Shown piece after piece: positions 16,958 through 25,751 of a stretch of 64,000 nt of DNA. The notes beneath the pieces were generated by a model, which was given only the letters and a program-made list of their open reading frames with translations, searched no databases and was not told the DNA's origin. Every line of letters begins with the position of its first letter. Position 1 is the first letter of the stretch. Made by a program: the position numbers and the translations under genes. This DNA comes from Candidatus Obscuribacterales bacterium (lineage in GTDB: Bacteria; Cyanobacteriota; Vampirovibrionia; Obscuribacterales; Obscuribacteraceae), in assembly GCA_020634035.1 (NCBI GenBank), contig JACKCM010000002.1:186001-250000 (forward strand), in the 5' to 3' direction.

Positions 16958-17356
16958 TTAACGCTTGGAGAACTGGAAGCGTTTTCTGGCTTTCTTACGG
17001 CCGTATTTCTTACGCTCTTTGACTCTGGAGTCTCTGGTCAGAAGACCGTCGACTCTGAGAAGCGGTCTGTTCTGAGGAGCAGCTTCCGCCAGGGCGCGAG
17101 CGATACCGTGCCGAACTGCACCCATCTGACCGACGATGCCGCCGCCATTGACGATGATATGCACATCGAATCTTCCCAGCGCTTCAGCAGCGTGGAAAGG
17201 TTGCATGATCATCTTGTCAAGACCGAATCTGCCGCCGCAATAATCTTCAACGGTGCGACCGTTGATGGTGACATTGCCGGTACCGGGTACGAGCCTGACT
17301 CTGGCTGTGGAGGTCTTTCTTCGACCGGTTCCGTAATATTGAATTACACTTGTCAT
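16958..17356 (-). CDS. rpsI: 30S ribosomal protein S9 (uS9)
   Basis: 132 residues, normal length. YYGTGRRKTSTARVRL opens the protein. RGGG-type glycine turns (NGGGIVGQMGAVRHGIARAL) are in the middle, and the C-terminus ends in RKRFQFSKR, the S9 tail that reaches the P-site tRNA. It is the last gene of the super-operon, 25 bp after rplM, and is followed by an intrinsic terminator. Confidence 0.97.
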   Translation of the reverse strand: MTSVIQYYGTGRRKTSTARVRLVPGTGNVTINGRTVEDYCGGRFGLDKMIMQPFHAAEALGRFDVHIIVNGGGIVGQMGAVRHGIARALAEAAPQNRPLLRVDGLLTRDSRVKERKKYGRKKARKRFQFSKR

Positions 17357-17381
17357 TTATCGAAATTCCTTTATCGCTCGA

Positions 17382-17816
17382 TTAGTGGGCTAGCTGGAAC
17401 TGTGTCGGGTTTTGAGCTTTATGAGGATGCTCGCTGCCAGAGTAGACTTTCAGCTTGGTGAACTGCTTGCGACCCAATGAGGTATGGGGAAGCATACCCT
17501 TGATGGCTCTCTCGATGATAGCCTCGGGCTTACGCTCTCTGAGAGCCGACAATTTTTCGGATTTGAAACCACCGGGATGACCGGAGTGACGATAGTAGAC
17601 TTTGTCCGACTCTTTGGAGCCACTGACCTTTATCTTCTCTGCGTTGATAATCACGACGAAATCACCGCAGTCGACATGGGGGGTGAATTCGGGTTTGTGC
17701 TTGCCACGCAGAAGGTTGGTGACTTCTACTGCCAGGCGCCCAAGGGTTTTGCCCTCGGCATCTACTTCGAGCCATTCTCTGGTTACTTCGTTTGGTTTGG
17801 CGCTGTAGGTTTTCAC
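17382..17816 (-). CDS. rplM: 50S ribosomal protein L13 (uL13)
   Basis: 144 residues. TLGRLAVEVTNLLRGKHKP, GDFVVIINAEKIKVSG and MLPHTSLGRKQFTKLKVY are L13 signatures; the protein is an early assembly factor of the large subunit. The start is GTG with AGGAG 7 nt upstream. It is paired with rpsI, as in most bacteria. Confidence 0.97.
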   Translation of the reverse strand: MKTYSAKPNEVTREWLEVDAEGKTLGRLAVEVTNLLRGKHKPEFTPHVDCGDFVVIINAEKIKVSGSKESDKVYYRHSGHPGGFKSEKLSALRERKPEAIIERAIKGMLPHTSLGRKQFTKLKVYSGSEHPHKAQNPTQFQLAH

Positions 17817-17842
17817 GGAATTGCTCCTGCCGTTTATTTTGT

Positions 17843-18628
17843 TTACGAGTTCTGTTCAAACAAACAGTACTTCGCGGGATACTGCACCGAGTTCAAGGTC
17901 AACCCCCGGGGGGGTGCCGTGGGACCGTTCAGCTCTCGCTCTCCTTTATCTAGAGCCTCGCTGATACTCTCAGGAACTCGTTTTCCGAGTCCGATCTCAA
18001 TGAGAGTCCCGACTATTATGCGGACCATATTGTACACGAAGTGATCGGCGACAATCCAGAATTCAAGCTGACCTTCACCTAAATTCAATATTTCGCAACG
18101 TTCCACGAAGCAAACGGTGGTGGAAGGACTGGCATTACTAGATCGGAAGGCTCGAAAATCATGACTGCCAAGCATGCGGGAAGCACCGTCATTCATGGCT
18201 TTTAAGTCGAGAGGCTCTTTGATGAAGTAGTGAGAATCCTTTAAAAGAGCAGAGCGCTGGCGACCGTTAAAGATCCGATACACATATTCGCGCTTGATAG
18301 CGCTGAAGCGGGCGTGAAATTCGGGATCGACAATCTGCATTGCTGAGACCGCCAGGTCTTTGCCGATGATACCGTTGAGGCTCCAGGTCAGTCGGCGCAG
18401 GTCGATTTTGTCTTGCAGAAAATCGGCAGGCAGATTGATATGGGCTACCTGTAAGCGAGCGTGGACACCAGAATCTGTTCTTCCGCTGAAGGTGACCCGG
18501 ATATCTTTCTTGGTGAGGATCTTTAGAGCGTGCTCGAGTTCAGACTGCACCGTTCTATGGCCAGGCTGATATTGCGAGCCATGGAATTTTGTTCCAACAT
18601 ACTCGACTGCTAGAGCCAGTTTGGGCAT
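17843..18628 (-). CDS. truA: tRNA pseudouridine(38-40) synthase TruA
   Basis: 261 residues. FSGRTDSGVHARLQ contains the catalytic aspartate (about residue 52) of the TruA family; YEGTxFHG is represented by EYVGTKFHGSQYQPG at the N-terminus. The enzyme isomerises U38-U40 in tRNA anticodon stems. It lies 29 bp after rplQ and 26 bp before rplM, the usual place of truA in Firmicutes and cyanobacteria. Confidence 0.95.
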   Translation of the reverse strand: MPKLALAVEYVGTKFHGSQYQPGHRTVQSELEHALKILTKKDIRVTFSGRTDSGVHARLQVAHINLPADFLQDKIDLRRLTWSLNGIIGKDLAVSAMQIVDPEFHARFSAIKREYVYRIFNGRQRSALLKDSHYFIKEPLDLKAMNDGASRMLGSHDFRAFRSSNASPSTTVCFVERCEILNLGEGQLEFWIVADHFVYNMVRIIVGTLIEIGLGKRVPESISEALDKGERELNGPTAPPRGLTLNSVQYPAKYCLFEQNS

Positions 18629-18657
18629 CGCTTCAAAAGGCGGTATTGCAGCTCTGG

Positions 18658-19083
18658 TTAGACCAGCTGGATAACTGCCAGGGGAGCATTGTCACCACGG
18701 CGATTGCGATACTTGATGATTCTGGTGTAGCCGCCTTCCCGGTCTTTGTAGCGGGGGGCGATCTCATTGAAGACGCGGGTTACGACTTCTCTGTCGTAAA
18801 GCTTGGCGCGAACCTGACGTCTCAAATGCACCGCGCGTGCTACCTCTTTGGCAGCCGCTTCGTCACCACCTTTGGCCTTCTCTTTAAGGGCTTCATAATT
18901 TTCGATCTGACCCTTTTTGCCTTTGGTGATCAGCTTCTCCACTTCCGGTCTCAAAGCCTTGGCTTTGGCGAGAGTGGTGATGATCTCCTCGTGCCGGAGC
19001 AGCTCGGTTGAGAGGCTGCGCAGAACAGCTTTACGCTGGTCGGCCGGTCTTCCTAGTTTGTGGCGGGTCTTGCGGTGACGCAT
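18658..19083 (-). CDS. rplQ: 50S ribosomal protein L17 (bL17)
   Basis: 141 residues. MRHRKTRHKLGRPADQRKA and the helix LLRHEEIITTLAKAKALRPEVEKLI are diagnostic of L17; the end RRGDNAPLAVIQLV is complete. The protein has a slightly expanded middle (GQIENYEALKEKAKGGDEAAAKE) compared with the about 120-residue norm. It follows rpoA at 26 bp. Confidence 0.97.
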   Translation of the reverse strand: MRHRKTRHKLGRPADQRKAVLRSLSTELLRHEEIITTLAKAKALRPEVEKLITKGKKGQIENYEALKEKAKGGDEAAAKEVARAVHLRRQVRAKLYDREVVTRVFNEIAPRYKDREGGYTRIIKYRNRRGDNAPLAVIQLV

Positions 19084-19109
19084 GACGTGAATCCTCTTTT
19101 ATCGAATCT

Positions 19110-20219
19110 CTACTTTTCTTTGGGTGAGTCTGCCAGGCCCAGACCAAATTGTCTCAACCTTTCGATTACTTCGTCAGCGGACTTTTTACCGAAGTTCTTG
19201 ATATTCATCAAGTCATCGTAGGTCAGCTTGAGAAGCTCTCCTAAAGAGTTGATATTGGCGCGCTTCAAGCAGTTGTATGCTCTGACCGAGAGCTCGAGCT
19301 CTTCGATCGAGATAGAGCTGTGTTTGCCTTCTTGTTGCTGCGGTTGAGTCGTGGTCGGAACCATCGGCTTACCGGAGAGCTCAGCTATGGGCACCAGGTG
19401 CTCGATTAGCTGGCGGGCAGCCTGAGAGACTGCTTCGGTGGCGTCGATGGCGCCATTGGACCAGAGTTCCAGAGTCAACTTGTCGAAATCTGTCGATTCG
19501 CCGACCCGGGTAGGTTCAACCATGTAGCTGACCTTGCGGATAGGCATGTAGACAGCGTCGATGGGCAACACGTCTATAGCTTGTTTGTACTGGCTGTGAG
19601 CATCGGCGGGGACATAGCCACGACCGCGCTCTGCGGTTATCTCTGCCCGGATGCGGCCGCCTTCGGCCAGGGTGCAGAGTTGCCAGTCAGGGTTGATGAT
19701 GGTGGCATCGGCCGGACAGAAGATGTCTCTTCCGGTTACCGGACCGGGTCGCTCCACATCGAGATGGAGGTACTGGGGATCGGGTGAAAAGGTTTTGACC
19801 ACCAGGCCTTTGAGATTGAGCATGATATCGATAACGTCTTCGACGACACCGGGTACGGTGGTGAATTCGTGGGTGATACCATCGATTCTGACTGCGGTAA
19901 CGGCGGAGCCTTCGATATGAGAAAGCAGAACTCTGCGCAAAGAGTTGCCGAGGGTTGTACCGTAGCCACGCTCTAGCGGTTCGATCTGGAATTTGCCGTA
20001 GATCGAGCCGTCGGCATGGGTTTTGTTTTCGAGGCACTTGATCTTGATCGGCTCACGGGGACTGGTTTCAGGAACCATTCCATAGTCCATGGAGCCGGGA
20101 GCTCCGGTGCCACTTGCACCAGGAGCACCGATGCCGGTGCCGGTGATGTAGTCATTGCCACCGGGAATTCCGGTGTTATTCATATTGATGCCGTAAGGGC
20201 GATTGAAATCGTTATTCAC
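19110..20219 (-). CDS. rpoA: RNA polymerase alpha subunit, with Gly-rich N-terminal extension
   Basis: 369 residues from a GTG at 20219. The alpha-NTD (assembly domain) starts at about residue 57 with IKIKCLENK and includes LERGYGTTLGNSLRRVLL; the alpha-CTD (DNA and activator contacts) has SVRAYNCLKRANINSLGELL and NFGKKSADEVIERL. Ahead of the NTD are about 55 extra residues rich in Gly, Asn, Ala and Pro. The true start is uncertain: the GTG lacks a good ribosome site, and ATG codons at 20183, 20090 and 20078 are alternatives, the last giving near-normal length. The middle of the linker also carries a Gln-rich patch (TTTQPQQQEG). Confidence 0.95.
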   Translation of the reverse strand: MNNDFNRPYGINMNNTGIPGGNDYITGTGIGAPGASGTGAPGSMDYGMVPETSPREPIKIKCLENKTHADGSIYGKFQIEPLERGYGTTLGNSLRRVLLSHIEGSAVTAVRIDGITHEFTTVPGVVEDVIDIMLNLKGLVVKTFSPDPQYLHLDVERPGPVTGRDIFCPADATIINPDWQLCTLAEGGRIRAEITAERGRGYVPADAHSQYKQAIDVLPIDAVYMPIRKVSYMVEPTRVGESTDFDKLTLELWSNGAIDATEAVSQAARQLIEHLVPIAELSGKPMVPTTTQPQQQEGKHSSISIEELELSVRAYNCLKRANINSLGELLKLTYDDLMNIKNFGKKSADEVIERLRQFGLGLADSPKEK

Positions 20220-20286
20220 GTTTTATTCGCTCAACTCTCTGTGTAGTCTGGGTAATTAGATGGGTACCTGAAGTTGATGGAGAATA

Positions 20287-20913
20287 TTACCTTCTGGAGT
20301 AGTATTCTACGATCAGGGCTTCTTTGATGGTCTGGTCAAGCTCTTCGCGAGAAGGAGGATTGACTAAAGACGCAGTAAGCTTTTCGGCATCTGCGGTCAT
20401 CCACGCCGGAGGCGGGCTGCCGGGATTCTCTTCGATGATAGATTTGATTGTCTTCTTGCTTCTTTCCATCACACCGACTATCTGACCGGGTTTCAACTGG
20501 ATGGAGGGAGTGTAGACTTTCGTGCCGTCCACGGTGAAGTGTCCGTGGCTGATGAGCTGGCGTGCTTGAGCTCTGGAGGGAACGAGACCGGAGCGATAGA
20601 CAATGTTGTCCAGTCTGGTTTCGCAGAGTTGAAGAATTTTCAAACCGGTAGGTACTTTCTTCTGCGCACTGGCTACTTTATAGAATGCCGAGAATTGAGC
20701 TTCGAGCAAGCCGTAGGTGCGGCGTACTTTTTGCTTCTCTCTCAACTGAGTAGCGTATTCTGAATGCTTCTTGCGAGCCTGACCGTGCTGACCCGGACCA
20801 TAGCGACGTCTTTCGATGGCGCATTTGGTGGTAAAGCAGCGCGAGCCTTTCAAAAAGAGCTTGACTCCTTCGTTCCTGCAAAGCTTGCATACAGCATCTG
20901 TATATCTAGCCAA
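20287..20913 (-). CDS. rpsD: 30S ribosomal protein S4 (uS4), zinc-type
   Basis: 208 residues, starting at TTG 20913 with AAAGGAG at good spacing. The N-terminus keeps four cysteines (about C9, C12, C26, C31), the zinc-binding form of S4. LREKQKVRRTYGLLEAQF and the S4 RNA-binding motif RLDNIVYRSGLVPSRAQARQLISHGH follow. S4 nucleates small-subunit assembly and can repress its own operon. It lies between rpsK and rpoA, as in proteobacteria. Confidence 0.96.
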   Translation of the reverse strand: MARYTDAVCKLCRNEGVKLFLKGSRCFTTKCAIERRRYGPGQHGQARKKHSEYATQLREKQKVRRTYGLLEAQFSAFYKVASAQKKVPTGLKILQLCETRLDNIVYRSGLVPSRAQARQLISHGHFTVDGTKVYTPSIQLKPGQIVGVMERSKKTIKSIIEENPGSPPPAWMTADAEKLTASLVNPPSREELDQTIKEALIVEYYSRR

Positions 20914-20947
20914 CTTCCAATCTCCTTTTCGCTTCGGGAGTCATCCC

Positions 20948-21340
20948 TTAGACTCGACGACGTTTAGGCGGACGGCAGCCATTGTGAGGAATGGGCGTCA
21001 CATCCTTAATAAGAGTAATTTCGAGACCTGCGGCCTGCAGGGCACGGATAGCGGTTTCTCTACCGGCTCCCGGTCCCTTGACCAGTACTTCGACCTGGCG
21101 CATGCCCTGGTCCATCGATCTTCTGGCCACGGAATCGGCAGCTTGCTGAGCCGCAAACGGAGTACCTTTCTTGGCACCCTTGAATCCAACCGTACCAGCC
21201 GAGGCCCAGGCTACAACCTGACCTTGAGGATCTGTTGAACAAATAATGGTGTTGTTGAAAGTGCTCTTGATATGCACCATCCCCTGAAGGACGTAGCGCT
21301 TCTCTTTCTTCTTGGTTCGAGCTTTTGCCGACTTAGCCAT
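20948..21340 (-). CDS. rpsK: 30S ribosomal protein S11 (uS11)
   Basis: 130 residues. A Lys-rich N-terminus precedes GMVHIKSTFNNTI. KGAKKGTPFAAQQAADSVAR, VLVKGPGAGRETAIRALQAAG and the C-terminal PIPHNGCRPPKRRRV are all standard. It lies 96 bp after rpsM and 34 bp before rpsD. Confidence 0.98.
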   Translation of the reverse strand: MAKSAKARTKKKEKRYVLQGMVHIKSTFNNTIICSTDPQGQVVAWASAGTVGFKGAKKGTPFAAQQAADSVARRSMDQGMRQVEVLVKGPGAGRETAIRALQAAGLEITLIKDVTPIPHNGCRPPKRRRV

Positions 21341-21436
21341 TTACCTATTTCTTTCCTTTTGATTTTTGGAATACCGGATTCTAATTGGAATTCCAGGGTT
21401 TTTCTTGAAATGTCACTTCAATATTAATAAAGGTTG

Positions 21437-21823
21437 TTATTTAGAAGTGGTTTTCTTACCGGCCACAGCCAATCTCTTGCGTCCGCGTCTGGTGCGTGCG
21501 TTGGTCTTGGTTCTCTGACCTCTGGTGGGAAGACCCTTTCTATGGCGCTGACCGCGGTAGCAATTGATCTCGATCAATCGCTTGATATTGAGACCTTCGA
21601 CTCGTCTCAGGTCACCTTCGACCTGGTACTCGCCGCTTTTCTCAATCTCTTCTCTGATGCGAGCGACATCATCCTCGGTGAGCTCATGCACGCGCATGGC
21701 TTCCGGAATGTTGAGCTTCTCACAAATTTTACGGCCGGTTGTCATACCGATGCCGTGAATATAAGTGAGAGCGATATGGGTTTTCTTGTTTTTTGGTAGA
21801 TCTACACCGGCTATTCGAGCCAT
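21437..21823 (-). CDS. rpsM: 30S ribosomal protein S13 (uS13)
   Basis: 128 residues. MARIAGVDLPKNKKTHIALTYIHGIG, a helix-two-turn-helix region and RGQRHRKGLPTRGQRTKTNARTRRG near the C-terminus identify S13, which contacts the P-site tRNA and the B1 intersubunit bridge. It is 64 bp after rpmJ. Confidence 0.98.
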   Translation of the reverse strand: MARIAGVDLPKNKKTHIALTYIHGIGMTTGRKICEKLNIPEAMRVHELTEDDVARIREEIEKSGEYQVEGDLRRVEGLNIKRLIEINCYRGQRHRKGLPTRGQRTKTNARTRRGRKRLAVAGKKTTSK

Positions 21824-21887
21824 GAGTTCTCAGTCCTTATAGATTGTGGTCGTCTGATCCTAGTTACTTATTTATTGCTCTGCGCGA

Positions 21888-22001
21888 TTAGCCCTGGCGC
21901 TGTTTATGCTTCGGGTTCTCGCAAATGACAGCCACACGACCTTTGCGGCGGATTATTTTGCATTTGTCGCACAGTTTTTTTACTGATGCTCTAACTTTCA
22001 T
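21888..22001 (-). CDS. rpmJ: 50S ribosomal protein L36 (bL36), zinc-type
   Basis: A 37-residue gene read from ATG 22001 to TAA 21888. The product starts MKVRASVKKLCDKCKIIRRK and ends NPKHKQRQG. It keeps the zinc ligands Cys11, Cys14, Cys27 and His32. AGGAACC lies just upstream of the ATG as ribosome site. It is separated from infA by 444 bp containing a terminator-like hairpin, so it may head its own transcription unit. Confidence 0.95.
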   Translation of the reverse strand: MKVRASVKKLCDKCKIIRRKGRVAVICENPKHKQRQG

Positions 22002-22445
22002 GGTAGGTTCCTGCTTTTAGAGTTTTAGAAAACTACTATCTGTTGAATTATCGACTTTCTTCTTGTCGCAAAGACAGCAGTGTTCGCGTCCGTTGGGATG
22101 CAAAAGCTACAGCCTGAGACAAACAACTCATTTTACAGCACAATGTATATACTCATCCTCTTATCACGGTCGGATTCGCAATCTAAGTTAACTTGTTGGC
22201 CGGAGCCAAATTAGATAGATCTCGGGCTTGCAGGATGTCGAAAAAGCAGATCGATTTCCCGTTGACAATCGAAGGGTAATGGCGCTATTCCTGCCTCTGG
22301 TGCTATTTCAGCCACCCTGACAGGGCTCATCTTGAAAACAGCCTGGCGACAAAGCTTTTGAGAGGCTGTTTTAAGTCCAGACCTCTTGCTTCGATCAATA
22401 TGTTTATTAAGAAAATTTCTCTTTGAGATAGTCGGTATTCGGAGA
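22002..22445. other. Long gap between infA and rpmJ
   Basis: 444 bp without a credible ORF, inside an operon whose other gaps are mostly below 100 bp. The infA-proximal part holds a terminator-like hairpin (22331-22375). The rest should contain a promoter for rpmJ-rpsI; only weak -10-like boxes are seen (TATACA and TAAAAT on the minus strand near 22130-22150), none with a convincing -35. Confidence 0.45.
22331..22375 (-). terminator. Intrinsic terminator after infA
   Basis: On the minus strand AAAACAGCCT pairs with AGGCTGTTTT around an 18-nt loop, extended by CTT/AAG on the outside, and the 3' arm ends in a T-run. It begins about 70 bp after the infA stop, consistent with transcription ending there. 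Confidence 0.6.
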
Positions 22446-22667
22446 CTACTCGCGAATTCGATAGGTTATCCGGCCGCGGGTCAGATCGTAGGGTGTCAAC
22501 TCGACACGCACTCTGTCTCCCGGGAGAATTTTGATGAAGTTCTTGCGAATTTTGCCGGAGATATGGGCAAGGACCTTGTGTCCGTTGTCGAGCTCCACCC
22601 GAAACATGGCGTTGGGCAAGGATTCCCGTATTGTCCCTTCAAATTCGATTACGCCTTGCTTGGCCAT
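22446..22667 (-). CDS. infA: Translation initiation factor IF-1
   Basis: 73 residues, one OB fold: MAKQGVIEFEGTIRESLPNAMFRVEL, NGHKVLAHISGKIRKNFIKILPGDRV and LTPYDLTRGRITYR are canonical IF-1. The ATG overlaps the map stop codon by one base (TAATG), so translation is coupled. Confidence 0.97.
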   Translation of the reverse strand: MAKQGVIEFEGTIRESLPNAMFRVELDNGHKVLAHISGKIRKNFIKILPGDRVRVELTPYDLTRGRITYRIRE

Positions 22668-23455
22668 TACGCTAGAACCTCTGTAGGTCTTCTGGTGAGA
22701 ATCTCCGGTTTGCCGTCGGTGATCATGATGGAATGCTCGAAGTGAGCGGAGGCTTTGTAATCCGATGTGACTACAGTCCAGCCGTCCCGCTTGGTTCGAA
22801 CCCCGTCACCGCCCAGATTGAACATGGGTTCAATCGCTATAACCATACCAGGTTTCAAGGTTATCTTGCTACCTGTACGGTAGTTGAATATAAAGGGTTC
22901 GTCATGCAGCTTATAGCTGATACCATGACCGCCATATTCGCGGACAATGCCGTAAGAGCCGAGGTTGCCCACATCTTCGATGGCGCCGCCGACCTGATCT
23001 AGATTGTTACCAGGGCAGCTCTGTTTTATTCCTTCATAAAGCGCTTTTTGAGTATCGTCCAGGAGTTGCTGAAGGCGTTCCGGTACGTCGCCCACGGCGA
23101 TAGTGACGGCGGTATCGGCTATAAGATCAAGGACCTTTCCGTCTTCGGTATTGCGCTGGTAGGTGACACCGAGGTCCATGCTCAAGACATCGCCGTCTTT
23201 CAAAACCCGATTTTTGCTCGGAATGCCGTGAACCACCTCTTCATTGACCGAAGCACAGATGGTGCCGGGAAAATCCCGATATCCTTTGAAAGTCGGGACT
23301 GCTCCATTTTCGCGAATCTTCTTCTCGGCCATCTGGTCGAGCTCCAGGGTAGAGATGCCGGGAGCGACAGCTTTAGTCAACATCTCCAGCACTTCACCAG
23401 CCAGTTTGCCTGACTTTCTTATGAGCTTGAGGTCTTCTTCGTTTTCGAAAATCAT
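22667..23455 (-). CDS. map: Methionine aminopeptidase, type I
   Basis: 262 residues, pita-bread fold. Metal ligands are visible in order: Asp in SMDLGVTY, Asp in LIADTAVTI, His in EYGGHGISYKLHDEP, Glu in IAIEPMFNLG and Glu in SAHFEHSIMIT. It removes the N-terminal Met from nascent chains. It starts 20 bp after adk, and the adk-map-infA order is common. Confidence 0.96.
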   Translation of the reverse strand: MIFENEEDLKLIRKSGKLAGEVLEMLTKAVAPGISTLELDQMAEKKIRENGAVPTFKGYRDFPGTICASVNEEVVHGIPSKNRVLKDGDVLSMDLGVTYQRNTEDGKVLDLIADTAVTIAVGDVPERLQQLLDDTQKALYEGIKQSCPGNNLDQVGGAIEDVGNLGSYGIVREYGGHGISYKLHDEPFIFNYRTGSKITLKPGMVIAIEPMFNLGGDGVRTKRDGWTVVTSDYKASAHFEHSIMITDGKPEILTRRPTEVLA

Positions 23456-23475
23456 CTACGGGTATTTGCCTTTGC

Positions 23476-24138
23476 TTATTTGACGCAGGTCGAATTGAGA
23501 GTGTTCAAAAGAGATTGGAAGACTTCTTTGGGATCGGCTTCACCATCTATAGTGACCACAAGACCTTTGTCTTTGTAATACTTGATCAGCGGTTCGGTCT
23601 GCTCAGCGTATACGCTCAGTCTTTTCTTCACTACTTCCGGTTTGTCGTCGGAGCGGTGCACCAGCTCAGTCTGGCAATTGTCGCAAACCCCTTCTTTTTG
23701 AGGTGGAGCAAATTTTGTGTGGAAGACAGAATTGCACTCTTTGTTGGGGCAGACCCTGCGTCCGGTGATTCTCTCTTCGAGAATTTCGTTGCCTGTTTCT
23801 AAATTGATAACCGAGGTGAGTTTGCTGTTGAGCTTCTCGAGAAGCTCGTCGAGACTGGCGGCTTGATCGAGGTTGCGGGGGAAGCCGTCCAAAATGAAGC
23901 CTTTTTTCAGTTCAGGCTGAGAGAGCTTCTCTTCGAACATGGCTATCAAGACTTCGTCCGGCACCAGATTGCCCTGGTCCATATAACCTTTTGCTTTGAT
24001 GCCGGCTTCGGTGCCTTGCTTGACCGCTTCTCGGAGCAGATCTCCGGAGGAAAGGTGACAGAGACCTTTCTCCTTTGCCAGCATTTTGCACTGGGTACCT
24101 TTTCCTGCGCCGGGCGCTCCGAGAAATAACAATTGCAT
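23476..24138 (-). CDS. adk: Adenylate kinase, long zinc-LID form
   Basis: 220 residues. P-loop GAPGAGKGTQ is at residue 7 and the NMP-binding LSSGDLLREAVKQGT at about 30. GFPRNLDQAASL is the conserved Asp/Arg loop. A LID (about 125-165) has four cysteines (CPNKECNS and CDNC), which bind zinc in the Gram-positive-type enzyme. It catalyses AMP + ATP to 2 ADP. It follows secY. Confidence 0.97.
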   Translation of the reverse strand: MQLLFLGAPGAGKGTQCKMLAKEKGLCHLSSGDLLREAVKQGTEAGIKAKGYMDQGNLVPDEVLIAMFEEKLSQPELKKGFILDGFPRNLDQAASLDELLEKLNSKLTSVINLETGNEILEERITGRRVCPNKECNSVFHTKFAPPQKEGVCDNCQTELVHRSDDKPEVVKKRLSVYAEQTEPLIKYYKDKGLVVTIDGEADPKEVFQSLLNTLNSTCVK

Positions 24139-24171
24139 GGTTCTAGCCTCTCAGTACTTTTTACTTTCTTT

Positions 24172-25635
24172 CTAAAAATCGCTGCCTTCACCGGCTCGTT
24201 TGAATATGCCCCTGGCCTGATAGCGAGCCGAAATAGCATGGGTGACAATCTGCTTTTGAGTATCGATGGCCACACCGACAAGAATGATCAACGAGGTGGA
24301 TCCAAGACCCTGCAAAGTGGTTACCTGGGTCCATTGCTCGCAGTGAATCGGAAGAATCGCCACCAGACCGATGGCGCAGGAGCCGATGAAAATCAAACGA
24401 GTCAAGGTGTCTTCTAGAAACTCTGCAGTCGGTCTACCCGGTCTGACTCCCTGTACTGCTCTACCCTGTCTTCTCAAGTTCTCGGCCATATCCCGCGGTT
24501 GCAGAATAATCGAGGCATAGAAGTAGGCGAAAAACAGGATCAGAACGAAATAGACGACCGAATGCTCCCACTTGTAGTACTGGAAGCAATTGCCCAGTTC
24601 GGTAGAGATAAAGCTCCAACTCTCCTGGGCCCAATTCTGCTGGGCCATGGTCTCTATGCCCTTGCCAAGTCCGGGTATGCTGATTAGTAGTTCATAGATG
24701 GCAGTGCCGGGATCTTTGCTTTTGCCCTGGGCGACAAACTGCATGACCGTGGTCGGAAACATCATTAATGATGATGCGAAAATGATCGCCATGACGCCGG
24801 AAGGGTTTATTGGCAAATAGATATGTTCGTCCGGAGCGGCGACGAAGACCTGACGGCCTACATTACGCCTGGCACCAAGAACCATGATCTTGCGCACACC
24901 CTGCTGCAGACAGACAATCAATGCGGCCAGTAGCAAGAAGAGAGCGCCGAGAACGGCTACGCCCCAGACCGGCGATTGCCCTGTCTGGACTGCGTCATAA
25001 GTGTTGTGGATCATGACCGGCAATCGGGCCACGATACCGAGGAAGATTAGAAGCGATGCACCATTACCAACACCACGCTCGGTAATAAGCTCACCCATCC
25101 ACATAATGAACATGGCGGAGCCTGTGAGAATGATGGCAGAAGTGACCACGAACCAGATTCCCGGGGTGAGCACCACCGGCGGATTCTGGATCTTCATAAG
25201 AAGGTTGGAGAGCATTATCGATTGCAGAATAGATATCGCAACCGTTGCCACCCGGGTAATCTGTTGAAGCTTTTTACGGCCCTGCTCGCCCTGGTTCTTG
25301 TGCAGGTCTTCGAGCTGTGGGATCACAGCCTGCATGAGCTGCATGATGATCGAAGCGGTAATGTAAGGACCGATACCGAGCGAGAAGATCGAGAGCTTGT
25401 TCAAGGCACCACCGGTGAAGAGGTCCACCATGCCAAGAAGACTCTGGGCATATTCGGGGTGCTTCAGAAAGGCGCTGGAATCGACGCCAGGCAGCGGAAT
25501 GTGTACGCCTACTCTATAGAGCAGAATCATTCCCAGGGTGAAGAATATCTTCTCTTTGAGACCTGCTGCGGAGAGCAACTTGCCTAGATTTTCCGGACCG
25601 CCGATGCGGCCGCCCTTCCGGCCTGGATTATTCAC
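24172..25635 (-). CDS. secY: Preprotein translocase subunit SecY
   Basis: 487 residues from a GTG; AGGAGG lies about 11 nt upstream. There are ten hydrophobic helices. Signatures include YRVGVHIPLPGVD after TM1, GIGPYITASIIMQL in TM2 and ITERGVGNGASLLIF in TM4-5. The loop before TM9 has RPGRPTAEFLEDTLTRL. It is the core of the Sec channel for exported and membrane proteins. It stands between rplO and adk as usual. The C-terminal tail is slightly longer than in E. coli and basic. Confidence 0.97.
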   Translation of the reverse strand: MNNPGRKGGRIGGPENLGKLLSAAGLKEKIFFTLGMILLYRVGVHIPLPGVDSSAFLKHPEYAQSLLGMVDLFTGGALNKLSIFSLGIGPYITASIIMQLMQAVIPQLEDLHKNQGEQGRKKLQQITRVATVAISILQSIMLSNLLMKIQNPPVVLTPGIWFVVTSAIILTGSAMFIMWMGELITERGVGNGASLLIFLGIVARLPVMIHNTYDAVQTGQSPVWGVAVLGALFLLLAALIVCLQQGVRKIMVLGARRNVGRQVFVAAPDEHIYLPINPSGVMAIIFASSLMMFPTTVMQFVAQGKSKDPGTAIYELLISIPGLGKGIETMAQQNWAQESWSFISTELGNCFQYYKWEHSVVYFVLILFFAYFYASIILQPRDMAENLRRQGRAVQGVRPGRPTAEFLEDTLTRLIFIGSCAIGLVAILPIHCEQWTQVTTLQGLGSTSLIILVGVAIDTQKQIVTHAISARYQARGIFKRAGEGSDF

Positions 25636-25751
25636 TTATCGATCATCCTCCTCTTTTGCAACAGATTATATCCCTATCTGATGAGAACAGGGTACTCCCA
25701 CGTTAAGAAGGAGAAGACATGCAGAAAATTTCAGACTGGCTATATATATAA

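Noticed and set aside
22262..22290. TTGACA promoter-like box on the plus strand
   Set aside because: It points away from rpmJ, lacks a good -10 at 17 bp and would only drive antisense transcription into infA/map.
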